A stretch of 64,000 bases of DNA, from assembly GCF_024294785.1 (NCBI RefSeq), contig NZ_JANCLT010000005.1:62001-126000 (forward strand). The letters run 5' to 3'. Of this stretch, positions 9,072 to 18,483 are shown one piece after another (the first letter of the stretch is position 1; each line of letters starts with the position of its first letter). The DNA is from Ectobacillus ponti. Lineage in GTDB: Bacteria; Bacillota; Bacilli; Bacillales; Bacillaceae_G. The position numbers and the translations under genes are program-made. The notes beneath the pieces were generated by a model. The model made no database searches. It was not told where the DNA came from and saw only the letters and a list, made by a program, of their open reading frames with translations.

Positions 9072-10118
9072 GTGAGCGATCGTCAAGCAGCCTTAGAAAT
9101 GGCGTTGAAGCAAATAGAGAAGCAGTTCGGAAAAGGCTCAATCATGAAGCTTGGGGAGCAGGCGGAGCGCCGTGTCTCCACAGTGCCAAGCGGATCCGTG
9201 GCCTTGGATGTAGCCCTTGGCGTGGGCGGATATCCGCGCGGCCGTATTATTGAAATTTATGGTCCGGAGAGCTCCGGTAAGACAACAGTTGCCCTGCATG
9301 CAATTGCAGAAGTGCAGGCACGCGGAGGCCAGGCTGCGTTCATTGATGCTGAGCACGCTTTGGATCCCGTATATGCGCAAAAGCTGGGCGTGAACATTGA
9401 CCAACTGCTGCTGTCACAGCCTGATACGGGCGAGCAGGGCTTGGAAATTGCGGAAGCGCTTGTGCGCAGCGGTGCCATTGACATCATTGTTATTGACTCC
9501 GTAGCGGCTCTTGTACCAAAGGCAGAGATTGAAGGCGAAATGGGAGACTCTCATGTCGGCTTGCAGGCCCGCCTTATGTCTCAGGCACTCCGTAAGCTGT
9601 CTGGCGCCATTAATAAATCAAATACAATTACCATCTTTATCAACCAGATTCGTGAAAAAGTGGGCGTTATGTTCGGAAACCCGGAAACAACTCCTGGAGG
9701 CCGGGCACTCAAGTTCTATTCCACAATCCGCCTGGAGGTGCGCCGTGCTGAGCAGTTGAAGCAGGGTACGGACATTGTCGGCAACAAAACGAAGATTAAA
9801 GTGGTAAAAAACAAGGTGGCTCCGCCATTCCGTGTTGCTGACGTGGATATTATGTATGGAGAAGGCATTTCCCGTGAAGGTGAAGTGCTGGATATGGCTG
9901 CTGAACTGGACATCGTTCAGAAAAGCGGTGCGTGGTATTCCTATAATGAAGAGCGGGTTGGCCAAGGCCGGGAAAATGCCAAGACATTCCTGAAAGAGAA
10001 TAAGGCGATACTTCAAGACATTATGCAGAAGGTTCGCGTGCATTACGGCATTGCAGGCGACACACATGTGGTGACAGAAACAGAGGAAGAAGAAGATCTC
10101 AGTCTGTTGGATGAGTAA
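9072..10118 (+). CDS. recA: RecA recombinase
   Basis: This 348-residue protein has the Walker A loop GPESSGKTT, the Walker B region [20 protein letters not shown], and loop L2 near [21 protein letters not shown]. RecA forms filaments on single-stranded DNA, drives strand exchange and stimulates LexA self-cleavage. The start is a GTG with AAGGAGG 7 nt upstream. An SOS box and a SigA promoter lie in the 145-bp spacer, so it should be under LexA control together with the lexA locus at 41.2 kb. No intein or intron is present. Confidence 0.97.
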   Translation: MSDRQAALEMALKQIEKQFGKGSIMKLGEQAERRVSTVPSGSVALDVALGVGGYPRGRIIEIYGPESSGKTTVALHAIAEVQARGGQAAFIDAEHALDPVYAQKLGVNIDQLLLSQPDTGEQGLEIAEALVRSGAIDIIVIDSVAALVPKAEIEGEMGDSHVGLQARLMSQALRKLSGAINKSNTITIFINQIREKVGVMFGNPETTPGGRALKFYSTIRLEVRRAEQLKQGTDIVGNKTKIKVVKNKVAPPFRVADVDIMYGEGISREGEVLDMAAELDIVQKSGAWYSYNEERVGQGRENAKTFLKENKAILQDIMQKVRVHYGIAGDTHVVTETEEEEDLSLLDE

Positions 10119-10143
10119 AAGGCACAGCAATGTGCCTTTTTCT
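10118..10143 (+). terminator. Terminator after recA
   Basis: Stem AAAGGCACA / TGTGCCTTT with loop GCAA, followed by T-rich sequence. Confidence 0.9.
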
Positions 10144-10229
10144 TTGTATGCAGCATGCATTTGTAAAAATTGCAAGCGGCCTTGCGGGTTTTCTGCTTGA
10201 CAGGCAAAGAAAGTAAACATAGACAAGCC

Positions 10230-10258
10230 TTGACAACAAAAATGCCTCCCTATACAAT
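10230..10258 (+). promoter_or_regulatory. SigA promoter of rny
   Basis: -35 TTGACA (10230-10235), 17-nt spacer, -10 TACAAT (10253-10258). This is one of the best promoters in the window. Confidence 0.85.
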
Positions 10259-10286
10259 GAGAATGTATATTCTTTTTTTACCATTT

Positions 10287-10421
10287 GCGTCATATTGCCA
10301 CGATGTGCCGCTATGACGTTCCGGGCAGCTTGCTTGCCCCTCAAAAGAAATACAATGCCATACTGAAATGGAACATGAGGCCCATTAGCAGAAAGGGCCA
10401 AATCTCCCCCTGCGTGCAGGC
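10287..10421 (+). other. Structured 5' leader of rny
   Basis: The ~190-nt untranslated leader has three candidate hairpins: CGTCATA...TATGACG (10288-10318), GGGCA...TGCCC (near 10322-10338), and CCTGC-GT-GCAGG (near 10410-10421). The frame is open but has no start with a ribosome-binding site before 10456. I do not recognise it as a known riboswitch. Confidence 0.4.
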
Positions 10422-10455
10422 GGGTTTATATCTGATAGCAAGAGGAGGTGAAACT

Positions 10456-12018
10456 ATGAGTGCAATTGTTGCTGTCATCTCCATTTTGCTTGCCCTGGTT
10501 ATCGGTGCAGTTGTTGGTTTTTTCACACGAAAATCCATTGCAGAAGCAAAAATCAACGGTGCCACGAATGCTGCCAATGCAATCCTTGAGGATGCAAAAC
10601 GCCAAGCTGAGGCATTAAAGAAGGAAGCGCTGCTTGAAGCGAAGGACGAGATTCACCAGCTCCGGACAGAAGCAGAGCTGGATATCCGGAATCGCAGAAG
10701 CGAATTGCAAAAGCAGGAAAATCGTTTGATGCAAAAGGAAGAGAATCTGGACCGCAAGGATGAATCGCTCGATAAACGCGAGCATCAGCTTGAGAGGAAA
10801 GAGGACGCCCTTGTATTAAGACAACAGCAGCTTGAAGAGCTGGAAAGCAAAGTGGGATTGCTCGTTCAAAAGCAACAGGAAGAACTGGAGCGCGTCTCTG
10901 GTTTAACGCGTGAGGAAGCACGCTCCATTATTTTGGCGAAGGTCGAAAATGAGCTGTCTCACGAGGTTGCCGTTGCCATTAAGGAAAGCGAAGTGCGCGC
11001 GAAGGAAGAGGCGGACAAGAGGGCCAAAGAAATTTTGTCCTTGGCTATTCAGCGATGTGCAGCTGATCATGTAGCCGAAACAACAGTGTCTGTTGTCAAC
11101 CTTCCAAATGATGAAATGAAAGGCCGTATCATCGGGCGTGAGGGTCGCAATATCCGTACGCTGGAAACCTTGACAGGCATTGATTTAATTATTGATGATA
11201 CGCCGGAAGCTGTTATTTTGTCTGGATTTGACCCGATTCGCCGCGAAACAGCGCGGATTGCTCTCGATAAGCTTGTGCAGGACGGCCGGATCCATCCTGC
11301 CCGTATTGAGGAAATGGTGGAAAAATCCAGGAGGGAAGTGGATGAATATATCCGCGAAGTTGGTGAGCAAACGACATTTGAAGTCGGTGTTCATGGACTG
11401 CATCCTGACCTGATCAAGATTTTAGGCCGTTTGAAGTTCCGCACAAGCTACGGACAAAACGTCCTGAAGCACTCCATGGAGGTTGCTTACTTGGCAGGCC
11501 TTATGGCTGCTGAGTTGGGCGAGGATGAAAAGCTGGCCCGCCGTGCAGGCCTGCTGCATGACATTGGAAAAGCAATTGACCATGAAGTGGAAGGCAGCCA
11601 CGTTGAAATTGGCGTGGAGCTTGCGACGAAATACAAGGAGCATCCTGTTGTTATTAACAGTATTGCTTCCCACCATGGCGACCGTGAGCCTTCCTCCATC
11701 ATTGCGGTGCTGGTGGCTGCTGCGGATGCCTTGTCTGCGGCAAGACCGGGTGCGCGCAGTGAAACATTGGAGAACTATATCCGCCGTCTGGAGAAGCTGG
11801 AGGAGATTTCTGAATCCTATGAGGGTGTTGAGAAGTCCTTTGCCATTCAGGCTGGACGGGAAGTGCGCATTTTGGTAAAGCCTGACGCGATTGACGATTT
11901 AGAGGCGCACCGCTTGGCGCGTGATATTCGAAAGCGTATTGAAAATGAACTGGATTATCCGGGCCACATTAAAGTAACGGTCATTCGGGAAACACGTGCA
12001 GTGGAATATGCCAAATAA
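10456..12018 (+). CDS. rny: Ribonuclease Y
   Basis: This 520-residue endoribonuclease is the main initiator of mRNA decay in Bacillus. It has one N-terminal transmembrane helix ([19 protein letters not shown]), a long charged coiled coil to about residue 190, a KH domain with [15 protein letters not shown], and an HD domain with the HD pair in [23 protein letters not shown] precedes the ATG at the right distance. The preceding in-frame stretch is leader, not protein. YmdB, its known regulatory partner in B. subtilis, is encoded next. Confidence 0.96.
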   Translation: MSAIVAVISILLALVIGAVVGFFTRKSIAEAKINGATNAANAILEDAKRQAEALKKEALLEAKDEIHQLRTEAELDIRNRRSELQKQENRLMQKEENLDRKDESLDKREHQLERKEDALVLRQQQLEELESKVGLLVQKQQEELERVSGLTREEARSIILAKVENELSHEVAVAIKESEVRAKEEADKRAKEILSLAIQRCAADHVAETTVSVVNLPNDEMKGRIIGREGRNIRTLETLTGIDLIIDDTPEAVILSGFDPIRRETARIALDKLVQDGRIHPARIEEMVEKSRREVDEYIREVGEQTTFEVGVHGLHPDLIKILGRLKFRTSYGQNVLKHSMEVAYLAGLMAAELGEDEKLARRAGLLHDIGKAIDHEVEGSHVEIGVELATKYKEHPVVINSIASHHGDREPSSIIAVLVAAADALSAARPGARSETLENYIRRLEKLEEISESYEGVEKSFAIQAGREVRILVKPDAIDDLEAHRLARDIRKRIENELDYPGHIKVTVIRETRAVEYAK

Positions 12019-12038
12019 ACAGATTGCATAAGGTGAAA

Positions 12039-12070
12039 AATAAAGTGGTAGCTTACCACTTTATTTTTTT
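12039..12070 (+). terminator. Terminator between rny and ymdB
   Basis: Stem AATAAAGTGGTA / TACCACTTTATT with loop GCT, then six or more T. Confidence 0.9.
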
Positions 12071-12105
12071 GGAGTGGAATTTTCAGAAGAGAAAGGGTTA
12101 CAAGC

Positions 12106-12900
12106 ATGAGAATATTATTTGTGGGAGACGTAGTGGGGTCGCCGGGCAGGCAGATGATTCAAGAGTATGTGCCAAAGCTGAAAAAGAAGTACAGCCCCAC
12201 ACTGACCGTCATTAACGGGGAAAATGCGGCTGCCGGCAAGGGGATTACGGAAGCCATTTACCGGGGATTTCTGGAGATTGGCGCACAGGCTGTTACACTG
12301 GGAAACCACGCCTGGGACAACCGGGGGATTTTTGAATTTGTGGAAGAGGCGAAGTATCTCGTCCGCCCGGCCAATTTTCCGGAAGGCACACCTGGAAAAG
12401 GCATGATTTTTATTAACAGCAATGGAGTGGAAGTGGCAATTATTAATCTGCAGGGACGGACATTTCTGCCGCCGCTGGATTGCCCGTTTAAGAAGCTGGA
12501 TGCACTCATTGCAGAGGCGAAAAAGCGGACAAATATCATCTTTGTCGACTTTCATGCTGAGGCAACAAGCGAGAAACAGGCACTCGGGTGGTATGCGGAT
12601 GGCCGGGTGACGGCGGTTGTGGGAACGCACACGCATGTACAGACGGCTGACAATCGGATTTTGCCTGCAGGAACAGCCTATATTACGGATGTGGGAATGA
12701 CAGGTCCGTATGACGGCATTCTGGGCGTTGACCGGGAAGCTGTGCTGAAGAAGTTTCTGACAGGGCTGCCGGTCCGTTTTGAAGTCACCAGCGGGCGCAC
12801 GCAGCTCAGTGCGGTCTTGATTGATGTGGAACCGGCTACAGGGAGAGCGAAGAAGATTCAGCGCATTTTAATCAACGATGATCAGTCCTTTTTTGATTGA
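12106..12900 (+). CDS. ymdB: YmdB metallophosphodiesterase
   Basis: This 264-residue protein has the calcineurin-like metal motifs of the YmdB family: GDVVGSPGR at the N-terminus, NGENAA, GNHAWDN, DFHAEATSEK and GTHTHVQTAD. In B. subtilis it is a cytoplasmic 2',3'-cyclic nucleotide phosphodiesterase that affects RNase Y activity and the switch between motility and biofilm. Its position directly after rny fits that link. It is separated from rny by a strong terminator and may depend on readthrough or its own promoter. Confidence 0.92.
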   Translation: MRILFVGDVVGSPGRQMIQEYVPKLKKKYSPTLTVINGENAAAGKGITEAIYRGFLEIGAQAVTLGNHAWDNRGIFEFVEEAKYLVRPANFPEGTPGKGMIFINSNGVEVAIINLQGRTFLPPLDCPFKKLDALIAEAKKRTNIIFVDFHAEATSEKQALGWYADGRVTAVVGTHTHVQTADNRILPAGTAYITDVGMTGPYDGILGVDREAVLKKFLTGLPVRFEVTSGRTQLSAVLIDVEPATGRAKKIQRILINDDQSFFD

Positions 12901-13011
12901 CGGGCCTCTTTCTTAGTGAATTGAACAAGCCGTCCCTGCCTTTCTTCCTATTAACAGAATTATCCGAAAAGACAATATATTATAATTTTTTCGAAAAATT
13001 CATTTGGATAA

Positions 13012-13041
13012 GCAGGAATACCTTCTCCGCCTCGTGAATAT
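13012..13041 (+). promoter_or_regulatory. SigH-type promoter of spoVS
   Basis: -35 GCAGGAATA fits RnAGGAWWW at every position. After 12 nt comes CGTGAATAT, which fits RnnGAATWW except at the R. Confidence 0.8.
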
Positions 13042-13099
13042 AAGTAAAGTGAACTTAAGCGCTTATATTTCTGAAGGAAAAACGAGGAGGAAACGACGA

Positions 13100-13360
13100 A
13101 TGGATATATTAAAGGTGAAAGCAACTTCGGTCCCTAACTCTGTAGCTGGTGCACTTGCCGGAGTAATTCGAGAGCGTGGATCTGCGGAGATCCAGGCAAT
13201 CGGTGCGGGTGCATTGAACCAAGCGGTAAAGGCAGTAGCGATTGCACGAGGGTTCGTAGCACCGAGCGGCGTGGACTTAATTTGCATACCTGCTTTTACT
13301 GACATTATGATTGATGGAGAAGAGCGTACGGCAATTAAGTTAATCGTGGAGCCTCGTTGA
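13100..13360 (+). CDS. spoVS: Stage V sporulation protein S
   Basis: This 86-residue protein (MDILKVKATSVPNSVAGALA) is the conserved Alba-like SpoVS, required in B. subtilis for proper coat assembly and late sporulation. GAGGAGG at 13084-13090 fixes the ATG at 13100; the longer upstream in-frame stretch holds the promoter. The SigH-type promoter agrees with known early-sporulation control of this gene. A very stable terminator follows. Confidence 0.96.
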   Translation: MDILKVKATSVPNSVAGALAGVIRERGSAEIQAIGAGALNQAVKAVAIARGFVAPSGVDLICIPAFTDIMIDGEERTAIKLIVEPR

Positions 13361-13362
13361 TG

Positions 13363-13398
13363 ACAGCCTGTTTGCCAGTTGGCAAACAGGCTGTTTTT
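13363..13398 (+). terminator. Terminator after spoVS
   Basis: A 15-bp perfect stem (ACAGCCTGTTTGCCA and its complement) with a minimal loop, then TTTTTG. Confidence 0.93.
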
Positions 13399-13432
13399 GT
13401 GGTATAGGTGAACAGAAGGGGAGGAAAGCATA

Positions 13433-14353
13433 ATGACTATTTTTGATGCTCACTGTGATGTGCTGTGGCAGCTGTGGCGGAAGAAGCGGAGCTTCACTGA
13501 TGACCCGTCCCTGCATATTAATTGGAATGGCTTGCGTGACACAGGTGCGAAGCTGCAGTGCTTTGCCATTTATGTGCCGGAGGAAGTGCCAGTGGAGCAG
13601 CGCTTCCATGTAGCTTTGGAGATGGTGGACCTGTTCTATACAGAAGTGCTGGGCAAGCATCCGCAGCTGCGCCTGGTTCAAACGAAAAAGGACGCAGAAG
13701 CGCTGCAGCAGGGGGAAGTCGGTGCCCTTTTAACGCTGGAAGGCTGTGATGCCATCGGAAGCAATCTGAACTATCTTCGCATCCTGTACCGGCTTGGGGT
13801 GCGCTCAGTCGGTCTGACCTGGAATTACAGCAACGCGGTAGCGGACGGGATCAAGAAGCCGCGCGGGGCGGGGCTGTCGTCATTTGGCCGGCAGGTGGTG
13901 GAGCAGCTTAATGCATACCGCCTCTGGACAGATGTTTCGCATGTATCTGTGCGCGGATTTTGGGACGTGATGGAGACGGCTCTGTATCCGATTGCCTCTC
14001 ACTCCAATTGCTTGTCTCTTTGCTCTCATCCGCGGAATCTGACCGATGAGCAGATTACTGCGCTGATTCAGCGGAATGGCATGATTGGGGTTACATTTGT
14101 GCCTATGTTTTTGCGGGACGAGAGCCCTGCGCATCTGGAGGATGTGCTGCGGCATCTGGAGCATATTTGTGCCCTTGGCGGCGCCAAGCATGTCGGCTTT
14201 GGTTCGGATTTTGACGGCATTGAGGAAACTGTCGTGGGCCTGGAGTCCTACAGAGGCTATGATATGCTGAAAAATGAGCTGATGAAGCGGTACAGCGCAG
14301 AGCAGGCTGCCGACTTCTTGTGCAACAATTTTATGCGTCATATTCCGTTCTGA
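13433..14353 (+). CDS. Membrane dipeptidase family (M19) zinc dipeptidase
   Basis: This 306-residue protein has the M19 metal-site motifs in order: DAHCD at residues 5-9, a glutamate in LTLEGCD, the histidine in IASHSNC, the SHPRNL segment, and the GFGSDFDGI aspartate near the C-terminus. Despite the name, bacterial members are cytoplasmic and have no signal peptide here. The family cleaves dipeptides, including some with a D-residue. A spoVS terminator isolates it upstream, and a ~260-bp gap separates it from the oxidoreductase genes. Confidence 0.9.
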   Translation: MTIFDAHCDVLWQLWRKKRSFTDDPSLHINWNGLRDTGAKLQCFAIYVPEEVPVEQRFHVALEMVDLFYTEVLGKHPQLRLVQTKKDAEALQQGEVGALLTLEGCDAIGSNLNYLRILYRLGVRSVGLTWNYSNAVADGIKKPRGAGLSSFGRQVVEQLNAYRLWTDVSHVSVRGFWDVMETALYPIASHSNCLSLCSHPRNLTDEQITALIQRNGMIGVTFVPMFLRDESPAHLEDVLRHLEHICALGGAKHVGFGSDFDGIEETVVGLESYRGYDMLKNELMKRYSAEQAADFLCNNFMRHIPF

Positions 14354-14364
14354 AAACGTTATTA
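14351..14364 (+). promoter_or_regulatory. cre-like (CcpA) site near a -10 element before korA
   Basis: TGAAAACGTTATTA matches TGWAANCGNTNWCA at 13 of 14 positions and overlaps the dipeptidase stop codon. A -10-like TATACT follows at 14363-14368, without a convincing -35. Confidence 0.4.
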
Positions 14365-14450
14365 TACTAAAATTTATGCGTGGAATATAGCAGAATCTGT
14401 GCATTTAAAAAAATGTTAACAAATTTGTTTCAAATTGTTGCATTTTACTC

Positions 14451-14536
14451 AAAGGAGGTCTAGAATTGTAAACGAATTAGAAAGAATCCCAAAAATTCTT
14501 TCAAATCAGAAGAGGGATAATTTGCGTCCATTGTAG
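14451..14536 (+). other. Strong Shine-Dalgarno followed by a TTG-TAA start-stop, or a 23-codon ATT-initiated ORF
   Basis: AAAGGAGGT at 14451-14459 is as strong as any gene start in the window, yet the codon 6 nt later is TTG followed at once by TAA. In another frame an ATT at 14465 opens 23 codons (IVNELERIPKILSNQKRDNL...) ending at TAG 14536. A stem AAAGAAT/ATTCTTT lies at 14481-14501. No gene with a normal start fits. The rest of the 14354-14614 gap is AT-rich with no other recognisable element. Confidence 0.4.
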
Positions 14537-14614
14537 TTTCTTGTCTAAAAAAGTGGTAAACTAGTACCGTAAAAAAATTCACTACAATGAATGCAGTCCA
14601 AAGGGGTGTAGGAG

Positions 14615-16375
14615 ATGATTAGTCAACTTTCCTGGAAAGTTGGGGGGCAACAAGGTGAAGGTATTGAGAGTACAGGGGAAATTTTTTGTATCGCGCTAAA
14701 CAGACTTGGCTATTACCTGTACGGCTACCGTCACTTTTCATCACGCATTAAAGGCGGCCATACAAATAATAAAATCCGGGTGAGCACAACAGAAGTCCGG
14801 GCGATCTCTGACGACCTGGACATTCTCGTGGCTTTTGATCAAGAAACAATTGATGTAAACTTCCACGAATTGCGGACAGGCGGCATTGTTATTGCGGATG
14901 CCAAGTTCAATCCGACAATTCCAGACAGCACAAACGTAACTTTGTATGCGGTTCCATTCACGGATATCGCGACTGAATTGGGCACATCCCTCATGAAGAA
15001 CATGGTGGCAGTCGGTGCCTCCAGCGCGGTTCTGGGGTTGGATGAATCCGTTTATCTGGATGTCGTACAAGGAATTTTCGGCCGCAAAGGTCAACAAATT
15101 GTAGATAAGAACATGGAAGCGGTAAAACGCGGTTCTGAATATATGAAAGAGCTTCTCGGGGAGAAGGGAAGCATTATGCGCCTGAACCCGGCAGACGGCC
15201 AAAACCGTCTATTCATGATCGGCAATGACGCAATTGCATTCGGTGCATTGGCAGGCGGCGCGCGCTTTATGGCGGCATACCCAATCACGCCGGCATCCGA
15301 AATCATGGAATACTTAATCAAAAAGCTTCCGAAGGTTGGCGGCACTGTCATCCAAACAGAGGATGAAATTGCAGCTTGTACAATGGCAATCGGGGCTAAC
15401 TATGGCGGCGTCCGGACATTGACAGCATCCGCAGGACCTGGTCTTTCTCTTATGATGGAAGCAATCGGCCTGGCGGGCATCACGGAAACACCGCTTGTGA
15501 TTGTTGATACACAGCGCGGCGGCCCAAGTACAGGTCTTCCGACAAAGCAGGAGCAATCCGACCTGATGGCGATGATTTACGGCACACACGGTGAAATCCC
15601 GAAGGTTGTCATTGCGCCAAGCACAGTGGAGGAAGCGTTCTATGATGCTGCTGAAGCCTTTAATATTGCGGAGGAGTATCAGGTGCCTGTCATCCTGCTT
15701 ACAGACCTGCAGCTGTCTCTCGGCAAGCAGACAGTAGATCCGCTTGACTACAGCAAGGTATCCGTCCGCCGCGGCAAGCTGGACTTGAACGCACAGCCGG
15801 AGATTGAAAACAAAGAATACTTCAAGCGTTACGAAGTAACAGAGGACGGCATTTCTCCTCGTGTAATCCCTGGCACAAAGAATGGAATCCATCACGTGAC
15901 AGGCGTAGAGCATGCTGAGACAGGGAAGCCGTCTGAAGGAGCAGCAAACCGTATCGCTCAAATGGATAAGCGTATGCGCAAGCTGAATGCGCTGAGCAAG
16001 AACTTCAACAACCCTGTATATGCAAATGCAAAGCATGATGATGCAGACCTGCTGCTTGTCGGCTTCAACTCTACACGCGGCACAATTGAAGAGGCAATGG
16101 AGCGCCTGGAGCAGGATGGCCTGAAGGTGAACCACGCCCAAATCCGTCTCATTCATCCGTTCCCGACAGAAGAGCTTCTGCCGCTTATCAAGAGTGCGAA
16201 GCGTGTCGTAGTCGTAGAGAACAACGCAACAGGCCAATTGGCAAACATCATCAAGATGAATCTTGGCAACAGCGAAAAGATTTCCAGCCTGCTGAAGTAC
16301 GACGGAAATCCATTCCTGCCAAAAGAAATCTACAACGAATGCAAAAAAGGGGTTGTTTTAAATGGCAACATTTAA
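14615..16375 (+). CDS. korA: 2-oxoacid:ferredoxin oxidoreductase, fused gamma-alpha subunit
   Basis: This 586-residue protein fuses a gamma-type domain (residues ~1-180, WKVGGQQGEGIESTGEIF) to the alpha subunit (from ~205), which has AAYPITPASEIMEYL and the ASAGPGLSLMMEAIGLAG segment. With KorB it oxidatively decarboxylates 2-oxoacids, most likely 2-oxoglutarate, to acyl-CoA while reducing ferredoxin. The gene overlaps korB by 14 bp, so the subunits are co-translated. No ferredoxin-like delta domain is present, which is typical of two-subunit enzymes of aerobes. The leader upstream is unusual. Confidence 0.9.
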   Translation: MISQLSWKVGGQQGEGIESTGEIFCIALNRLGYYLYGYRHFSSRIKGGHTNNKIRVSTTEVRAISDDLDILVAFDQETIDVNFHELRTGGIVIADAKFNPTIPDSTNVTLYAVPFTDIATELGTSLMKNMVAVGASSAVLGLDESVYLDVVQGIFGRKGQQIVDKNMEAVKRGSEYMKELLGEKGSIMRLNPADGQNRLFMIGNDAIAFGALAGGARFMAAYPITPASEIMEYLIKKLPKVGGTVIQTEDEIAACTMAIGANYGGVRTLTASAGPGLSLMMEAIGLAGITETPLVIVDTQRGGPSTGLPTKQEQSDLMAMIYGTHGEIPKVVIAPSTVEEAFYDAAEAFNIAEEYQVPVILLTDLQLSLGKQTVDPLDYSKVSVRRGKLDLNAQPEIENKEYFKRYEVTEDGISPRVIPGTKNGIHHVTGVEHAETGKPSEGAANRIAQMDKRMRKLNALSKNFNNPVYANAKHDDADLLLVGFNSTRGTIEEAMERLEQDGLKVNHAQIRLIHPFPTEELLPLIKSAKRVVVVENNATGQLANIIKMNLGNSEKISSLLKYDGNPFLPKEIYNECKKGVVLNGNI

Positions 16376-17228
16376 AGAATTTCGCAATAATGTGAAACCA
16401 AACTGGTGCCCGGGCTGCGGTGATTTCTCTGTGCAGGCTGCGATCCAGCGTGCTGCTGCAAATGCAGGCTTGGAGCCTGAAAACTTGGCTGTTATCTCTG
16501 GCATCGGCTGCTCCGGCCGTATTTCCGGCTATATCAATTCCTATGGCTTCCATAGCATCCATGGCCGTTCTCTTCCAATCGCACAGGGTGTGAAGATGGC
16601 AAACCGCGACCTGACAGTGATCGCTGCAGGCGGTGACGGAGACGGCTTTGCGATCGGTATGGGCCATACGATCCATGCGATCCGCCGTAACATTGATATC
16701 ACATACATCGTTATGGATAACCAAATCTACGGCTTGACAAAAGGCCAGACTTCCCCGCGAAGCGAAGTTGGCTTTAAGACAAAGAGCACGCCGCAGGGGT
16801 CCATTGAGCCTTCCCTGAACGTAATGGAAATGGCGCTGACAGCCGGAGCTACCTTCGTGGCACAAAGCTTCTCCAGCGACCTGAAGGAGCTGACGCAGCT
16901 GATTGAAGCGGGAATCAACCACAAAGGCTTCTCTCTGATCAACGTGTTCAGCCCTTGCGTAACCTATAACAAAGTGAACACATATGACTGGTTCAAGGAA
17001 AACCTGAAGAAGCTGAGCGACGTAGAAAACTATGATCCGTCCAACCGTGCAATGGCTATGCAGACACTGATGGAGAACAAAGGTCTGGTAACAGGCTTAA
17101 TCTATCAAAACACACAACAGCCATCTTACCAGGAGCTGATTAAGGATTACAGCGAAAAGCCACTGGCGTTTGCTGACCTAACGCTCGATCAGGAAATGTT
17201 TGACCAGCTTGTAGCTGAATTCAAGTAA
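16362..17228 (+). CDS. korB: 2-oxoacid:ferredoxin oxidoreductase, beta subunit
   Basis: This 288-residue thiamine-diphosphate subunit has WCPGCGDF with C16 and C19 for the iron-sulfur cluster. It also has GIGCSGRISGY and the TPP/Mg motif GGDGDGFAIGMGH, followed by MDNQIYGLTKGQTSPRS. It completes the active site with KorA. Its ribosome-binding site lies inside the last codons of korA. A terminator follows, so korAB form a two-gene unit. Confidence 0.92.
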   Translation: MATFKEFRNNVKPNWCPGCGDFSVQAAIQRAAANAGLEPENLAVISGIGCSGRISGYINSYGFHSIHGRSLPIAQGVKMANRDLTVIAAGGDGDGFAIGMGHTIHAIRRNIDITYIVMDNQIYGLTKGQTSPRSEVGFKTKSTPQGSIEPSLNVMEMALTAGATFVAQSFSSDLKELTQLIEAGINHKGFSLINVFSPCVTYNKVNTYDWFKENLKKLSDVENYDPSNRAMAMQTLMENKGLVTGLIYQNTQQPSYQELIKDYSEKPLAFADLTLDQEMFDQLVAEFK

Positions 17229-17232
17229 TGCC

Positions 17233-17266
17233 AAGCTCCCTCTGCCAAAGGCGGAGGGAGCTTTTG
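17233..17266 (+). terminator. Terminator after korB
   Basis: Stem AAGCTCCCTCTGCC / GGCGGAGGGAGCTT (one T-G pair) with a short AAA loop, then TTT. Confidence 0.88.
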
Positions 17267-17425
17267 TATTTGCAGCACCCGACCATGCTATACAAATCTG
17301 AAGAGAAAAGGGCTTTCCTTTTTTGCGGAAAATGTATGCGTTTTCTTTACCGTGAATTGCCAGGATGATAGAATAATAGACGTGACACTATACTAAGCTG
17401 ACAAGCGATAAGGAGTGCTGAAGCA

Positions 17426-18469
17426 GTGACGAACCAAATGAAGGCCATAGTCAAACATCATCGCGGGTATGGTGCCCAGCTGCAAATGGTCGATATTCCA
17501 AGCATTCAAGATCATGAGGTGCTTATTCGAGTAAAAGCAACCTCTATTTGCGGAACAGATGTACATATTTATACGTGGGATGAGTGGTCGCAGGACAGGA
17601 TCCAGCATACTCCGTATGTATTCGGACATGAATTTGCCGGCGAAGTCGTTCAAGTGGGAAAAAATGTCGCCAATGTGGCAGTGGGCGACTATGTGTCGGC
17701 GGAAACACACATTGTCTGCTATTCTTGTCCGCAATGCCTGCGCGGCGACTATCATATTTGTAAGCACACAAAGATTATCGGTGTGGACACGCAAGGCTGC
17801 TTTGCAGAGTATGTTGCAATGCCGGCGGTAAATATTTGGAAAAATCCAAAGGAAATGCCGTATCATATTGCCTCTATCCAAGAGCCAATGGGAAATGCGG
17901 TGCATACGGTGCTTGCCGGCGAGGTGGCTGGCCGGAGTGTTGCCATTATCGGCTGCGGGCCGATTGGCCTGATGGCCGTAGGTATTGCCAAAGCAGCCGG
18001 CGCCGCGCAAGTGATTGCATTTGACATAAACGAACAACGTTTAGAGCTGGCGAAGCAAATGGGGGCAACGGCCGTTGTGAACTCGCTGAAGGAGAATCCT
18101 GTTGAAATGGCTTTGGAGCTGACGGGCGGCAACGGCATGGATGTCATTTGCGAGATGTCAGGCCATCCGGTTGCCATGAACCAGGGCTTTGAAATGGTGA
18201 CGAACGGGGGCCGTGTTTCCATTCTCAGCCTGCCGACCCGCCCGGTTGATATTGATGTGACGAAGCATGTTGTGTTTAAAGGCATCACGGTACAGGGCAT
18301 CACCGGCCGCAGAATGTTTGAAACCTGGATGCAGGTATCCAGCCTGCTGAAATCCGGCGCGGTGAATGTAGAGCCGCTCATTACACATCAGCTGCCGCTT
18401 GAGGAGTTTGAAAAGGGCTTTGAAATGATGATACAGGGAACGTGCGGCAAGGTCGTACTGATTCCGTAA
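17426..18469 (+). CDS. tdh: L-threonine 3-dehydrogenase
   Basis: This 347-residue zinc-dependent medium-chain dehydrogenase oxidises L-threonine to 2-amino-3-ketobutyrate with NAD+. C42, H68 and E69 (GHE) form the catalytic zinc site. C98, C101, C104 and C112 form the structural zinc lobe. GCGPIG at 176-181 binds NAD. The start is a GTG 10 nt after AGGAG; an ATG four codons further on is possible. It is followed after 14 bp by kbl, the next enzyme of the pathway. Confidence 0.93.
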   Translation: MTNQMKAIVKHHRGYGAQLQMVDIPSIQDHEVLIRVKATSICGTDVHIYTWDEWSQDRIQHTPYVFGHEFAGEVVQVGKNVANVAVGDYVSAETHIVCYSCPQCLRGDYHICKHTKIIGVDTQGCFAEYVAMPAVNIWKNPKEMPYHIASIQEPMGNAVHTVLAGEVAGRSVAIIGCGPIGLMAVGIAKAAGAAQVIAFDINEQRLELAKQMGATAVVNSLKENPVEMALELTGGNGMDVICEMSGHPVAMNQGFEMVTNGGRVSILSLPTRPVDIDVTKHVVFKGITVQGITGRRMFETWMQVSSLLKSGAVNVEPLITHQLPLEEFEKGFEMMIQGTCGKVVLIP

Positions 18470-18483
18470 AAGGGGGAACTCAT

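Noticed and set aside
10285..10455. In-frame open extension upstream of rny
   Set aside because: It contains the leader hairpins and no start with a ribosome-binding site; RNase Y has its membrane helix directly after the ATG at 10456.
13004..13099. In-frame extension upstream of spoVS
   Set aside because: It holds the SigH promoter, and GAGGAGG fixes the ATG at 13100; the 86-residue product matches SpoVS.
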